Below are positions 46,957-57,805 of a stretch of DNA of 64,000 nucleotides, one piece after another. This DNA is from Rhipidocladum racemiflorum. Lineage: Eukaryota; Streptophyta; Magnoliopsida; Poales; Poaceae. Numbering within the stretch: position 1 is the first letter of the stretch; every line of letters begins with the position of its first letter. The translations under genes were made by a program, and so were the position numbers. The stretch spans positions 16,477,914-16,541,913 of the forward strand of contig CM070588.1 of the NCBI GenBank assembly GCA_036346355.1, read 5' to 3'. The notes beneath the pieces were generated by a model. The model ran no database searches, was not told the DNA's origin, and saw only the letters and a list, made by a program, of their open reading frames with translations.

Positions 46957-47205
46957 CTATTTTCGCCACACCGTGCGGCAACAACCTATTTTCGCCGTAC
47001 GGTTTGGCGAAAACTGGGTGTTCGCCACACCGTTTGGCGAAATCTGGGTGTTCGCCACACCGTGTGGCGAAAATACCCTTGATTCCCGTGCGGCAGTTTA
47101 ATAGCGCAATTAACCTATTTTCGCCGAACGGTGTGGCGAAAATAGGGTGTTCGCTGCACGGTTCGGCGAAAATAGGGTATTCGCCGTACCGTTTGGCGAC
47201 AACAT
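46957..47205. repeat. Subterminal hairpin array, right end of the MULE
   Basis: About seven TTTTCGCC-(9 nt)-GGCGAAAA hairpin units spaced ~30 bp, mirroring the array at 34622-34905. The outer ones are part of the terminal repeat. Confidence 0.85.
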
Positions 47206-47283
47206 ATTATTTTTGCATATTTTTTATTCCGTATATTAAAAACGCAATTCAGTTTAAAAAAAGTATTATTTAAAAAAAAATTC
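47092..47283 (-). repeat. MULE right terminal inverted repeat
   Basis: Reverse complement of 34544-34735 with few mismatches. Followed at once by the duplicated target GTGGTAATTG. Confidence 0.92.
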
Positions 47284-47293
47284 GTGGTAATTG

Positions 47294-49322
47294 TGTAGAT
47301 TACTTGTTGGAAACAATTGTTAAAATGGAGGTTATTGTAACATGTTGTGATAGAGTGAACCATGGATAATTAACATGATGTAGAATTTTATCCTTAATGA
47401 ATGTATGTCATAGAATCATAGATACGAACTTTGTCTTGTAGAGATAATATTTAATTGTTGAAGTCATTTATTGATTGAACAAGTATTAATTATCAAGATG
47501 TTGACGTATGGATGGTATAAAAAAATTGATAGGTTGATCATGCTTAAGTATCTGCTGAAGTACTATGTTTGAAATATAGAATACGTTGTTATATGATGTG
47601 TTGGTCTGTGGGGATCATGATGAGGTAGTATTGGTTGGATGTCTTTTTGATAATCGTCATAAACTTTATTTATAAGTGTTGGGAAAGGTAACTAGAGAAA
47701 GAATTGGTTATGTAGCTTTTGGTTGAATTATGATGGGGCTTCTCGACGAGTAAATAGTGAATATTGAATGCTTGAATGGTAAGCATAGTGGAATACTAGA
47801 TATGGTGTGTTTCATGCTGAGCTTGTGTCTAAAACCTTTTTGGACTGGTTTGGTTGTTTGCTAGTTTGGTTGAATGCTTTTGGGCAAGGTATTCCTTATA
47901 TTGTATTTCAGAGTTTCCCTAAACTTGTAGTGATTGGTGGCAATCTTTGGTTTTGGCTAATTTGTTTAGTTTATGCTATGAATTTGGTTTTACACCCAAA
48001 AGTCTTTGAGTGGATCACGCTCTTTCGCGTTCATACTGAATTACCTTTGGAATAAATGCTTAAAAGGAAGCAGATGGTCATAATGGGTTGTGTTGGAAAC
48101 TTTTGAGTTAATCCCTTGATGTGTAACTCTATTTGGCTAGAGTTGGAGTTATTTGGAAAAATGTGTCTGGTGTTTGTGTGTGCTTCACAAGGGTGGATTT
48201 CAGGAATGTTTCATAAGTGATTTTGTTATTGAAGTGTCCCCTTTTTGGAATTGAGTTTCCTTTTCTCTTTGAGAAAATTCGTGGCAGTTGTGTGTGCAGA
48301 TGTTTGACTTTGGAGTCGTTGCTCTCTTCCAAAATGTTGATTTTGGTTAGAAAGTGAAGTTTTACAAATTTAGCTTCCAATTGTTGGTGGGTTATGATAT
48401 GATGTGGTGTTTTCCTATTAACGGTGTTGCCGTCATAGTCTATATGATTTTTTTTCGCAATCATCGATGTTAATTGTCTCAATCATGTGATACCGAGGAA
48501 GAAGTCGTTTGGTGAATGACTATTCGGTGCCGTTTGTTACATAAGATGAGTGTAGGAATTTCTATGGAATTGTTGAGTATAATAGAGGACTATACTTGTG
48601 GGCTTGAGTTAGTTGAGTGAGAGTATGTGAGGGCGAAACCCTCTTAAGAAAAGAACCAGTTGTGGTTTGGTAAGAAATTACATCCCTAGCTTATGCAAGA
48701 TGTAGAACTTTGGTTATGCTTTAAAAACAATGGTTATGATGGAGGTTGTTGATGTCTTGGTTCAATTTGTGTTCAGTATCGGTTGGTGGTAATAAAGATT
48801 ATAGAAATTGTGATGTAAAGTGTTCTGTTATGAACATTGTCTTAGCTAGTTGTCTTTGGGTATGAGATATGCTTGGGAGAGGATTGAATGAAATTATAGC
48901 ATGGTTGTGAATCGGTTAGACAGTTGTGCCTTTGTGAATTATTTCTTTCGATGGCGTTTCTTGGTAATAGTCCATTTGGTTGAAAGGGGAATCGTTCTGA
49001 GTTCATTAGATTATTTGCGATAATAGCGTGAAGTGTTTGATGTGAGCATTTGGGCGTATTAATTAATTCAATTGAGCCTTTAGTGGGTGAAATCGAGGAT
49101 TGTGGATGGGAATTTGGATTGAAAGATCGAGCTGTGAGAGGCTTCACTCAGTTAAGCTAAGTTAGCTCTTTCTCGCTAAGTGTTGGTTTTGGGACTTGGC
49201 ATGTCGTTTGGTTCGATTTGAGTCTTTGCGTGGATGTTTTGTGTTGCAAAGAAGTCTTTTGTCCCTAGTGGACTTGTTGTCTTTGTTTTTTGCGTTCTTC
49301 GGATTCGAGGTCGAATTCTGTT
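47294..49322 (+). other. Z internal region, right flank of the MULE
   Basis: AT-rich, T-biased sequence without recognisable coding. Frames such as 47807-48055 have no domain match. The end (TTCTTCGGATTCGAGG, TCGAATTCTGTTAAGG) resembles the segment before the polypurine tract in plant chromoviruses, suggesting gypsy ancestry for Z. Confidence 0.55.
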
Positions 49323-49335
49323 AAGGGGGAGAGAC
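49323..49335 (+). other. Polypurine tract of Z
   Basis: AAGGGGGAGAGAC directly before the LTR start TGTGACATTTCGG at 49336. Confidence 0.88.
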
Positions 49336-52322
49336 TGTGACATTTCGGTAGGAGTTTAGGTCGTGTTTCATGTGACATTATAGAATGTGACATTTTAAAA
49401 TGTGTCATGATAGTTTGGGGCATTACGGTATGAGGTTTTATCGGGTTTTGGGCCATTTTTGGGTGTTTGGGCCTCTCCGGGGGAGTTTGGGCCTTGCGGG
49501 ACTTAATTGGGCCGTAGGTGGGGGTGTTTTCTTGGCCCATGTGGGGAAATTTCTGCAAGAAAACCCTAGGGATTCCCCCCTTGCGCCCCCCTTGCCTCCC
49601 CCCATGTGCCCCCTTGTCTCTCCTAGCCGCCGCCCTCCTTGCCACCCCTAGCCGCACCTCTCCCTCCCCCTTTGCACCCCTCCCACGTCTCCCCACCTCA
49701 ATCTCCACCTCTCGTAGCCCCCATCGTGCTATTCGGGAGTGCTCCATCCGCGGGGATTTGGCGTTTCCGGCGGTTGCGGCGAGGGGACGGAGGATCGGGT
49801 TGCGAGGTGGAGACGTGCGTCGATCCGGATGTTCGTTAAGGGAAGGTAAGCAATGGGGATTTGGTTTGTAGGGTTGTGGTTCTAGTTAGGTGCGGGTTAA
49901 CATGATTAATTTTGGTGTTTAGGTGCTGCCATTAGAGGTATTAAGTCGTTTATTAGATCTGTCTCGCGCGGTAGCCTCCGCCAATTCTAAACAGTCGACT
50001 TCGGTCGCAGTTTCAAGGCTTTTAGACTCGGAATTTGGTCATCCGCCTGTTGAGAAATTTGTAGGTAATTTCAATACCTTTCATTGGACACCAAGAACAT
50101 GAAATTTTGATTAGCTGTTTGAAAGTTATGGCTGTTTTACCGAACTTGTTCAAAACTGTGACGTGATTGGGACAGATTGTGATGATCTATAGATTAGTTA
50201 ATTTTAGAGGCCGAATCAGTTTTTCCCAATACTTTAAAAAAGCTAGAAAATTTCCTAATCTTCGAGAAAATGTACTATTTTACTTAATTTGGAGTCCTAT
50301 AAATCAAGTTATGCTAGTTGGAAGCCCGTTGTCCCGTAGGGACAGATTCTCAGTTTTCGGGTTTTAGGGGTTGTTTGCGAAGTCGGGGTAGGGGATCATT
50401 CTTGTACTGTTTTGAGGGCACGTTTTGAGTGTGTGGTACCTATGTGCAGGTGGTGTGACTCCGGGAGTGCCCTCATCCTCTCACCAATCCGTCGCCTGCG
50501 GTTGAAGGCAAGTGTATTGTAGTCGTTGTGGCTTAGGGAGCCGTAATGTTTGATAATGAGATGGTTTACACATGTTTTATGATGTGATGCCATGATTGAC
50601 TCTTGCTTGCGACATGATGAAAATGGTTTATTATGAGGCTATGCAATGATTAATTGAGTTTATGTGCAAGTTGTTTATATTTATGACATATTTGCATACA
50701 TGGCATGAGAACTGGCCAGGTCGGTGAGAAAGTCATAACTAGTCCAGTAAGGTCGGTAAGAAAGTTATGACTAATCCGGAGCTCCATTGAATATGACCTA
50801 CCTCGTGATTCCATCCACAGTTGTGAATGGAAGCGAGGAGTAGGCACCCTCCATCTACGGGATGGAAGGGGAAAGAGGGTGCACACCGATGGGTGTGCAC
50901 TCGGTAATACCCGTATGTGCTTCAAAGAAACATGTGCATTGCATTGCATTGCATGAATGAAGTGGTTTATGAGATGATTATGATGTTCAATGAGATGCAT
51001 ATGAAGATTGTGACATCATAGGATGTGACAATAGAGAATGTGACGTTATGAGATGCGACTTTATAGAATCCGGCTTCCGGTATGACTTTATTACCATGTT
51101 TTTGGGCTTTTTCGGGTGTTTGGTCCTTTCCGGGGGAGTTTGGGCCTAGCGGGAGCTATTTTGGGCTTTAAAGGGAGGAAGTGGGCCATTGGTGGGGGAG
51201 TTTATTGGCCCATGAGGGGGAGAATTTTGCCAAAACCCTCCCCCCATGCGCCCAACCCTAGCCTTGTGCGCCCTCACCCCCTCTCCCCTCACATAGCCGC
51301 CGCCACCCATTGTGGTGCGCCCCCTTGCTTCCCCTAGGTGCCACCTCCCTCCCCACCACCTCTAGCCGGCCCTAGGTGAGTTCCACCACATCCCCTCGCT
51401 GCCACGCCCCTCCTCCTCACTATCCTCGCCGTTGGAAAGCCCCTCAACGAGAGAATCCGGCGGGATTGGCGCGTGGAGGAAGATCGGGCGACCAGGAGGA
51501 GTTTTCGACGTTCGTTGTTCGTCGGGCGAAGGTATGGCTATGGGTAATCCTTGGGGATGGACTAGGTGTTGTGCTAGAGGGTGTTTTTTTCTTTTAGATC
51601 GAAAGGTGGTGCTGCGATTGGATAGAATGGATGAAAACTAGAGATTGCATAGCGTTCTGTCTCGGGCAATTTGGGCACCCGACCTAGGGTTTGAGTTCTC
51701 GCAATTTTAGATTCGGAATTTGGTCTGCCGCCTGTTGAGAAAGTTATAGATAACCTCAGTACCTTTAATTGGACACTAAGAACGTCCAATTCTGCCTAGC
51801 CGTTTGAAAGTTATGATCATTTTATCAAACGTGTTCAAATTTGTGACGTGATTGGGACAGATCGGGTTGATCTGTATATTAGGCAATTTTAGAGGCAGAA
51901 TCATCTTTTTCCAGTACTTAGAGAAAACTAGGAAATGTCCTAAGATTCGCGATTATGTACTCGTTTACTTAATTTGGAGAACTTGAACTCAAGTTATGTT
52001 TGTTGGAAGCCCGCTGTACTGTTGGGACAGATTCTCTATTTTCGGGTTTTAGGGGTAGTTTGCGGAGTTGGGTTAGAGGTTCGATCATGTACTATTTTGT
52101 TGGCACGTTTTGAGTAAGTGGTACCTATGTGTAGGTGGTGTGACCCCGGGAGTGCCCTCAACCTCTCGCCAATCTGTCGCCGTGGTTGAAGACAAGTGTA
52201 TTGGAATGGGTTGTGTTTTGTATGTTTGCTAGTCTTGCTTAGGTGCAATATGATTACATGATATGCTAACTTGCCATGATTGATGTTTGCCTATGACATG
52301 ATGAAAATGGTTGGTTACAAGG

Positions 52323-55133
52323 TGTCAAGGCCCCACTTTCAAAAAATTCTGGGAAATCCGGAGTATTCGGATCAAACATCCGGAATGTCCGGACATAACC
52401 CGGAATGTCCGGATTGATTGTTCGGAGTATCCGGATTAGCTCGCCCAAACACCCCAACCCGGAGTATCCGGACTAATTGTCCGGAGTGTTCGGGTTAGTG
52501 CTACCGAAGACCCCAACCTGGAGTCTCCGGGTTAAATGTCCGGAATATCCAGACTTATCGGGCGTTGGGTACAAAACTCCTGTTGTCTTAGATCCTCACT
52601 CACTCCCTCTCCACTCTTGGCTCTCCTCCTCTCCCGTGAGCTCTCCTCCACCCCAAGCACGTCTCCGGCAACCTCCCGTGCTCCTCCCTGGCGTCTTCTC
52701 CACCCCGGTGACCTTAAGATACTCTCCAAGCCGGCGTCCTCTTTGTTCAACCCGGCTTCCCCTCCCTCTCCTTCGTCCCCCTTGAAGGTGAGACCTCTTC
52801 TTGGAGTCCATTCGAGGTTCTTGGGCTCTATGGCGACCATGGGGTTGGATTTGGGGTTTGGTGTGTAGATTGGGGGTTTGGAGTTAACTTGGGAGTTTTA
52901 GGGTTTTGGTGGGTGGTTGGTCTTTTGGGGTGGTTTAGGCAATGTTGGGTGTTAGGGTTGTAGATCAGGGGTAGATGATGCCAATCTTGGCATCAGATTA
53001 TGTTTTGGTTGGAGCCTTTAGAAGTAAGCGTCATTTCCTCGTGTTTGGGCTAGCTCGAAGCCTCTCCGGCTTAGCCGCATGTAGGTAAGTGGTAGATCGG
53101 GTTCTCGCAGGGTCGTAGAGCTTGGCGGCACTTCGATCCATCGTGTTAGTGGGGCTAGTTGCGCCATGTCCAGAGTGTCCGGACTGTCCGAGTTATCCGG
53201 ACTACCCGGATTAAATATCCGGACTGTCTGGGTTTACCTGGTCTGTTCGGTGGGGTTTGCAATTGTATTTCAATTAATTTGCATTTGCATGCATCTCATT
53301 CATGCATTATGTTCGTGTAGAGAACGAGACCGCGGTGACCGATGTGACCGTGGTTGAGGGGATTGCCGACGAGCAACTTGTCGTCGATCCGCAGGCAGAA
53401 ACACAAGGCAAGCACCTAAGCATATTCAAGCCTAATTGTAATTCTATTTTTGTGAATGAACTACTTATTGGATGTTTAAGTATGCATTAGGAGTTTGATT
53501 GTGGGAATAGGGCTAGATCCTACTTGTTGCATGTACCATCCTTGTTACTTGTTGAACACCTCCGTTGGAGCTAGATTATGGATGTTAACTGTGTCATGCT
53601 TAGTATGCTTAGAGGTCGGGTTTGGGCCAAGCGGTGGATGGTTCCACTACTTGAGGTCTATCACTGTACATTCTATGGAACGGTTTGATTGTGGTTGGGT
53701 TGTCGAAAAAGGTATAATTGGGGACCGGGCAGGAGAGATGGACATTTGGGTAAGGAGACTCAAATGTGGTAGTCCCGCTTGAGTCAGCTAAGGACCGATC
53801 CGATGTTTAACTGTGGCCGAGCACAAATTGGTTGATCGCATGCCAGTATGGGATGGTAAAGCTATTCTTTCATCGCATGCCGTTCGATGGGGCATACACC
53901 TCATGTGGTTGGGCGTGGTTGAGGGCGAGGCTTAGGCCGACCCTCGAGGGTCAAGCCGGGCTTGGGCCGCTCGAGGGGGTGCTAGGTGCTCGGACCGCAT
54001 GAAGATGTCCCCAACAGATTGGTATGGGTGGGAGGATGGTTGACACGAGGTTCTTTGTGGCACGTGTCGTGCGGTCAATGCTTCCTTGCAGGGTTAATTA
54101 AGCGATTCGAATTGCCGTGCTCTCGGATATGAGCACGCTTGGTTATCTGTTACTACACGTAGTAATAACTTGAACTGAAGTTCACCTTTGGGCTTGAGCT
54201 CGAAAATGTTGTGAGATCACTTGCTTGGTTATCATTAAACGTTGAAGTCCAATCTAGAAGTAGGTGCCGTTACAACTGCTTTAAATTGTGAATTGAATAG
54301 CGATACTAAATAATCAACAAGGTTAAGCTTTTTCGCACTTTTAACTTTAGCCGATTTCCTTGCTACTTCCAAATGCATACTCCTTTCGAGTCGGTCATAT
54401 ATGGACCACGGGTAAGTCTTGCGAGTACTTTCTATACTCATGCTTCTGCTGTTGTGGTTTTCAGGTGAGGATCAGGGCGGTTGTGAGTTCTGCCCCTACT
54501 GCCTCTTGGTGACCGGGCGGGGCACCGAGTAGAGGCTCTCTATGCCGCCGTACATGCCCGGGGGTGTTCAGAGGCAGAACACTTCCGGAGATGTTTTACT
54601 TTTGGGTTTAGCTTAATAGATGTGTACCCTTTTGTTGTATAGTCGGTTTAAGCGATGTCTTATTCGCATGGAGTACTTGATTTCTGTTGTAGTTGACTTC
54701 TGTCGTATGTCCTTGCCCACTTTATCTTTTTGTTTCACTCCTGTCTTAGCCAGCCTTCATGCCTTGCTGTTGTTGTTGGGGGTTGTGGTCGTGGGGTTTT
54801 GTTTTTGTGCCGGGGTTTTGTTTAGTTGGTTTGGTTAGTCTTGCTTCCGCGCGTGTCTGGTTGTAGGGTCTTCGAGTTTGTTGCCCCCTTTATACAAATT
54901 GACGTGATACAAGGTTGTGAACCGGTATGCGGGGATCCTGGGCATGGTTCGGGTCGCATACCGGGGGAATACCGTGATTAATGTCGAGTTATTCGAAGGG
55001 TCTCACTGTCGTCTCAGTTGGGTTTGGGTGCTAACACTTGGAGCACCCTCGGCGGTCCGTTGTTAGCCTCCAAATCCGACGGGGTCGGCCGAGTCTTCTA
55101 ATAACCCAAGGACGGTCTGGTCGGCTCCCCACA
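52323..55133 (+). mobile_element. Solo LTR of family X (copy X2)
   Basis: Starts TGTCAAGGCCCC, ends GGCTCCCCACA, 2811 bp, and is homologous in reverse to X1 (30500-33312). Flanks are CAAGG (52318-52322) and TAAGG (55134-55138), a 5-bp duplication with one later change. It lies within the solo LTR at 51009-56116, so it is the youngest layer on that path. Confidence 0.88.
52345..52560. repeat. TCCGGA-type motif array in X2
   Basis: About a dozen phrases of the type CCGGAGTATCCGGA or CCGGAATGTCCGGA, close to the LTR start, with a second smaller group at 53165-53240. Each phrase contains CG sites and is partly palindromic. Confidence 0.75.
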
Positions 55134-56721
55134 TAAGGCCATGCAATGGTTAGTTTGTGTTTATATGCAAGTTATTTATGTTTATGGCATGTTGCTTACA
55201 TGGCATGAAAACTGTCCCGGTCGGTGAGAAAGTCATAACTAGTCCGGTAAGGTCGGTGAGAAAGTTATGACTAATACGGAGCGCCATTGAGTAAGGCCTA
55301 CCTCGTGATTCCATCCACAGTTTTGAATAGAAGCGAGGAGTAGGCACCCTCCATCTACGGGATGGAAGGGGAAAGATGGTGCACGCCGACGGTTATGCAC
55401 TCGGCAATACCGGTATGTGCTTCAAAGAGATATGTGCATTGCATCGCATTGTATTGCATGAATGAAGTGGTTTATGAGATGATTATGATGTTCTATGAGA
55501 TGCATATGAAGATTTTTATTTGAGATGTTTATGATGATGTTATATGAGAGCATAAATGAAGTTCATGAGTTGATTCTTAGGATATGTGAATGGCATTAAG
55601 TATGTATGTGAGTTGTTATTGTTTTTGTATCATTGCAATATACTTGCTAAGTGATGAACTCACGCTTATGTTTTATGTTGTTTTTAGGTACCATGAAACC
55701 GGCATGCGGGAAAGGGCATTAGCTACACTTCTACACATAGCTTCACACTTATAGACAGTTTAATCATTTGGAGTCATGATAATAATGAATAGTGCAATGA
55801 AACTTGGTGTATGGGTTGGTTTGAGCTTAAGTTCATCGTTTGATTCGTTATAATTTGTGGAATGGTTGAATTCCCTATTTTAGACATAAGTGATGCTATA
55901 TCAATTGTTACTGATGTTTTAGATGTCTCTTATCATGTTATATCTTGCCTTATTATTACTGTTGCTTCAATTCATGGAAAAACAAAGGAGATGCTGCCGA
56001 AATTTTTGGTTTTAGAATTTGCACCTTCGCTGTAATTTATCTTTATTTGTGGTATTTAGATGTTGTTTAGTCTATGTTTGGTAACATTCAGGCATACTAG
56101 ATGCCGGGGTGTTACAAAGATGTTATTTGAGAGGTTTATGATGATGTTATATGATAGCATAAATGAAGTTTATGAGTTGATTCTCAGGACATGTGCATGG
56201 CATTATGTATGTGAGTTGTTATTGTTTTTGTAACATTGCAATATACTTTGCTGAGTGATAAACTCACGCTTGTTGTTTTATGTTGTTTTTAGGTACCATG
56301 AACTCGGCAGTCGAGGAAGGGATATTAGCATCACATCTCCACATAGATTTGTTCACCTAGACAACTACACACTCCCACTTGTAGTTGTAATGATTATCTT
56401 ATTGCATTAAAAACTTGGATTATGCTAGCTTATGTGCTTGGTTTTATTGTTCCCTTCGTAGTTGTTCATGAACTGTTGGAGTTTATGTTATGGACTTGAG
56501 ATGATGCTTTAACTCCTGTTGTGCCATCTATTATGCTATAATGATGTGATAGTATTATTGTTGCTTAAAATCCATGGAAAAACAAAGGGAATGCTACCGA
56601 ATTTTCAATTAAACTATTAGCGTAGTTGCTGTAATTTATTGATAAATATGTGATATTGGTTGTGTCTAGAGCTGCTTGGGTGGCATCCGCGGCAGACTAG
56701 ATGCCGGGGTGTTACAGTGCC

Positions 56722-57763
56722 AGTATCCGGATGTTTTCCCGAGGATTTGCTAGGAATGCCATCAGATAGAGACATTGAGTTCGTAATTGAACTAGTACCT
56801 GGTACGGCACCGATAGCGAAGAGACCCTATCGAATGTCCACTGATGAGTTAATAGAAATGAAGAAGCAGATTGAGGAGATAATGGAGAAAGGTTTTATAA
56901 GGCCAAGTTCTTCGCCTTGGGGAGCACCAGTGTTGTTTGTCAAGAAGAAGGATGGAAGTTTCTGGATGTGTATAGATTATCGCGCACTTAATGATGTGAT
57001 GATAAAGAATAAGTATTCGTTACCCAAGATTGATGACTTGTTCGATCAGCTAAGAGGAGCAGGAGTTTTCTCCAAGATCGACCTTCGATCGGGATATCAT
57101 CAATTGAGGATCAGATCAAAAGATATACTGAAGACTGCATTTTCATCAAGATATGGACACTACGAGTTCACTGTGATGTCCTTTCGATTGACAAATGCAC
57201 TCGCATACTTCATGAATTTGATGAACAAGGTTTTCATGGAATACATTGATAAGTTTGTAGTGGTGTTTATAGATGATATCTTGGTATACTCCAAAACGAG
57301 AGAAGAACATGCTAATCATCTAAGGTTAGTATTGGAGAAATTAAGAGAATAGCAGCTATTTGCTAAGTTTAGCAAATGTGATTTTTGGAAGAGTAAAGTG
57401 GAATTCCTTGTACACATCTTGACAGCTGAAGGAGTTGTAGTGGAACCAAGCAAGGTTGAAGCAGTGTTACATTGGGAACAACCAAAGACGGTGACTCAGG
57501 TCCGTAGTTTCCTTGGAATAGCGGGTTACTAACGTCGATTTATAGAAGGATTCTCCACAATTGCTAGACCTCTTACACAATTGCTGAAGAAAGAAAAGAA
57601 GTTTACATGGATGCCAGAATGTGAGAAGAGTTTTCAGGAGTTAAAGAAGCGATTGACATCGGCACCAGTGTTAGTTCTACCTGATGTTCACCAAAGTTTT
57701 GATATTTATTGTGATGCATCGCGTCAGGGACTCGAGTGTGTGCTGATGCAGAACGGAGCTATC
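56722..57763 (+). pseudogene. Y2 reverse transcriptase and start of RNase H
   Basis: Contains DLLGMPSDRDIEFVIELVPG, KGFIRPSSSPWGAPVLFVKK, IDYRALNDVMIKNKYSLPK, FSKIDLRSGYHQLRI and the catalytic box FIDDILVYSK. After a TAG near 57350 it continues with LFAKFSKCDFW, RSFLGIAGY then a TAA, RRFIEGFS, and the RNase H start FDIYCDASRQGL. A frameshift sits near 56742, right after the junction with Z. The ORF's first ~24 codons (from 56660) are LTR sequence, not RT. The gene stops at 57763, where a foreign segment begins. Confidence 0.9.
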
Positions 57764-57805
57764 ATAACTAGTCCGGTAAGGTCGGTGAGAAAGTTATGAC
57801 TAATC
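57764..57805 (+). other. Filler segment copied from a Z LTR at the Y2/T2 junction
   Basis: 42 bases matching the conserved Z-LTR stretch ATAACTAGTCCGGTAAGGTC and its continuation (as at 27862-27903). It is bounded by the 10-bp direct repeat CGGAGCTATC (57754-57763 and 57806-57815). Confidence 0.85.

Larger units (their letters stand above)
34544..47283 (-). mobile_element. Mutator-like DNA transposon (MULE) with transposase, PMD and GRF/zinc-finger genes
   Basis: Both ends start GAATTTTTTTTTAAATAATA as inverted repeats. The element is flanked by the exact 10-bp duplication GTGGTAATTG (34534-34543 and 47284-47293), within the usual 9-11 bp for Mutator insertions. The inverted repeats run ~190 bp. 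All three genes lie on the minus strand in the order transposase, PMD protein, GRF/zinc-finger protein. A Z-family solo LTR (40553-42864) has inserted since. Without it the element is ~10.4 kb. Confidence 0.95.
51009..56116 (+). mobile_element. Z-family solo LTR inside the Z 3' LTR
   Basis: Starts TGTGACATCATAGG, ends GATGCCGGGGTGTTACA, flanked by the exact duplication AAGAT (51004-51008 and 56117-56121). Without X2 it is ~2.3 kb, one LTR in length. Confidence 0.92.
26498..56716 (+). mobile_element. Z: 30.2-kb insertion, non-coding LTR retrotransposon with nested elements
   Basis: Starts TGTGACATTTCGG, ends GATGCCGGGGTGTTACA, and is flanked by the exact 5-bp duplication GTGCC (26493-26497 and 56717-56721), which interrupts the Y2 gag-pol. 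It contains two LTR regions, a primer site (30308) and a polypurine tract (49323). Once nested insertions are removed, only ~3.5 kb of internal sequence remains (30306-30499, 33318-34543, 47294-49335), and none of it encodes a recognisable retrotransposon protein. This is the picture of a non-autonomous large retrotransposon derivative that relied on proteins made elsewhere. Confidence 0.88.
49336..56716 (+). repeat. Z 3' LTR, split by a nested solo LTR
   Basis: The two parts 49336-51008 and 56122-56716 together make ~2.27 kb and match the 26498 LTR. It is interrupted by 51009-56116 with duplication AAGAT. It ends GATGCCGGGGTGTTACA at 56716, next to the GTGCC target copy. Confidence 0.9.

Noticed and set aside
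46633..47101. Two plus-strand ORFs (149 and 138 aa) rich in Ser and Leu
   Set aside because: Produced by the pyrimidine microsatellite and the palindromic subterminal repeats. No start context or domain.
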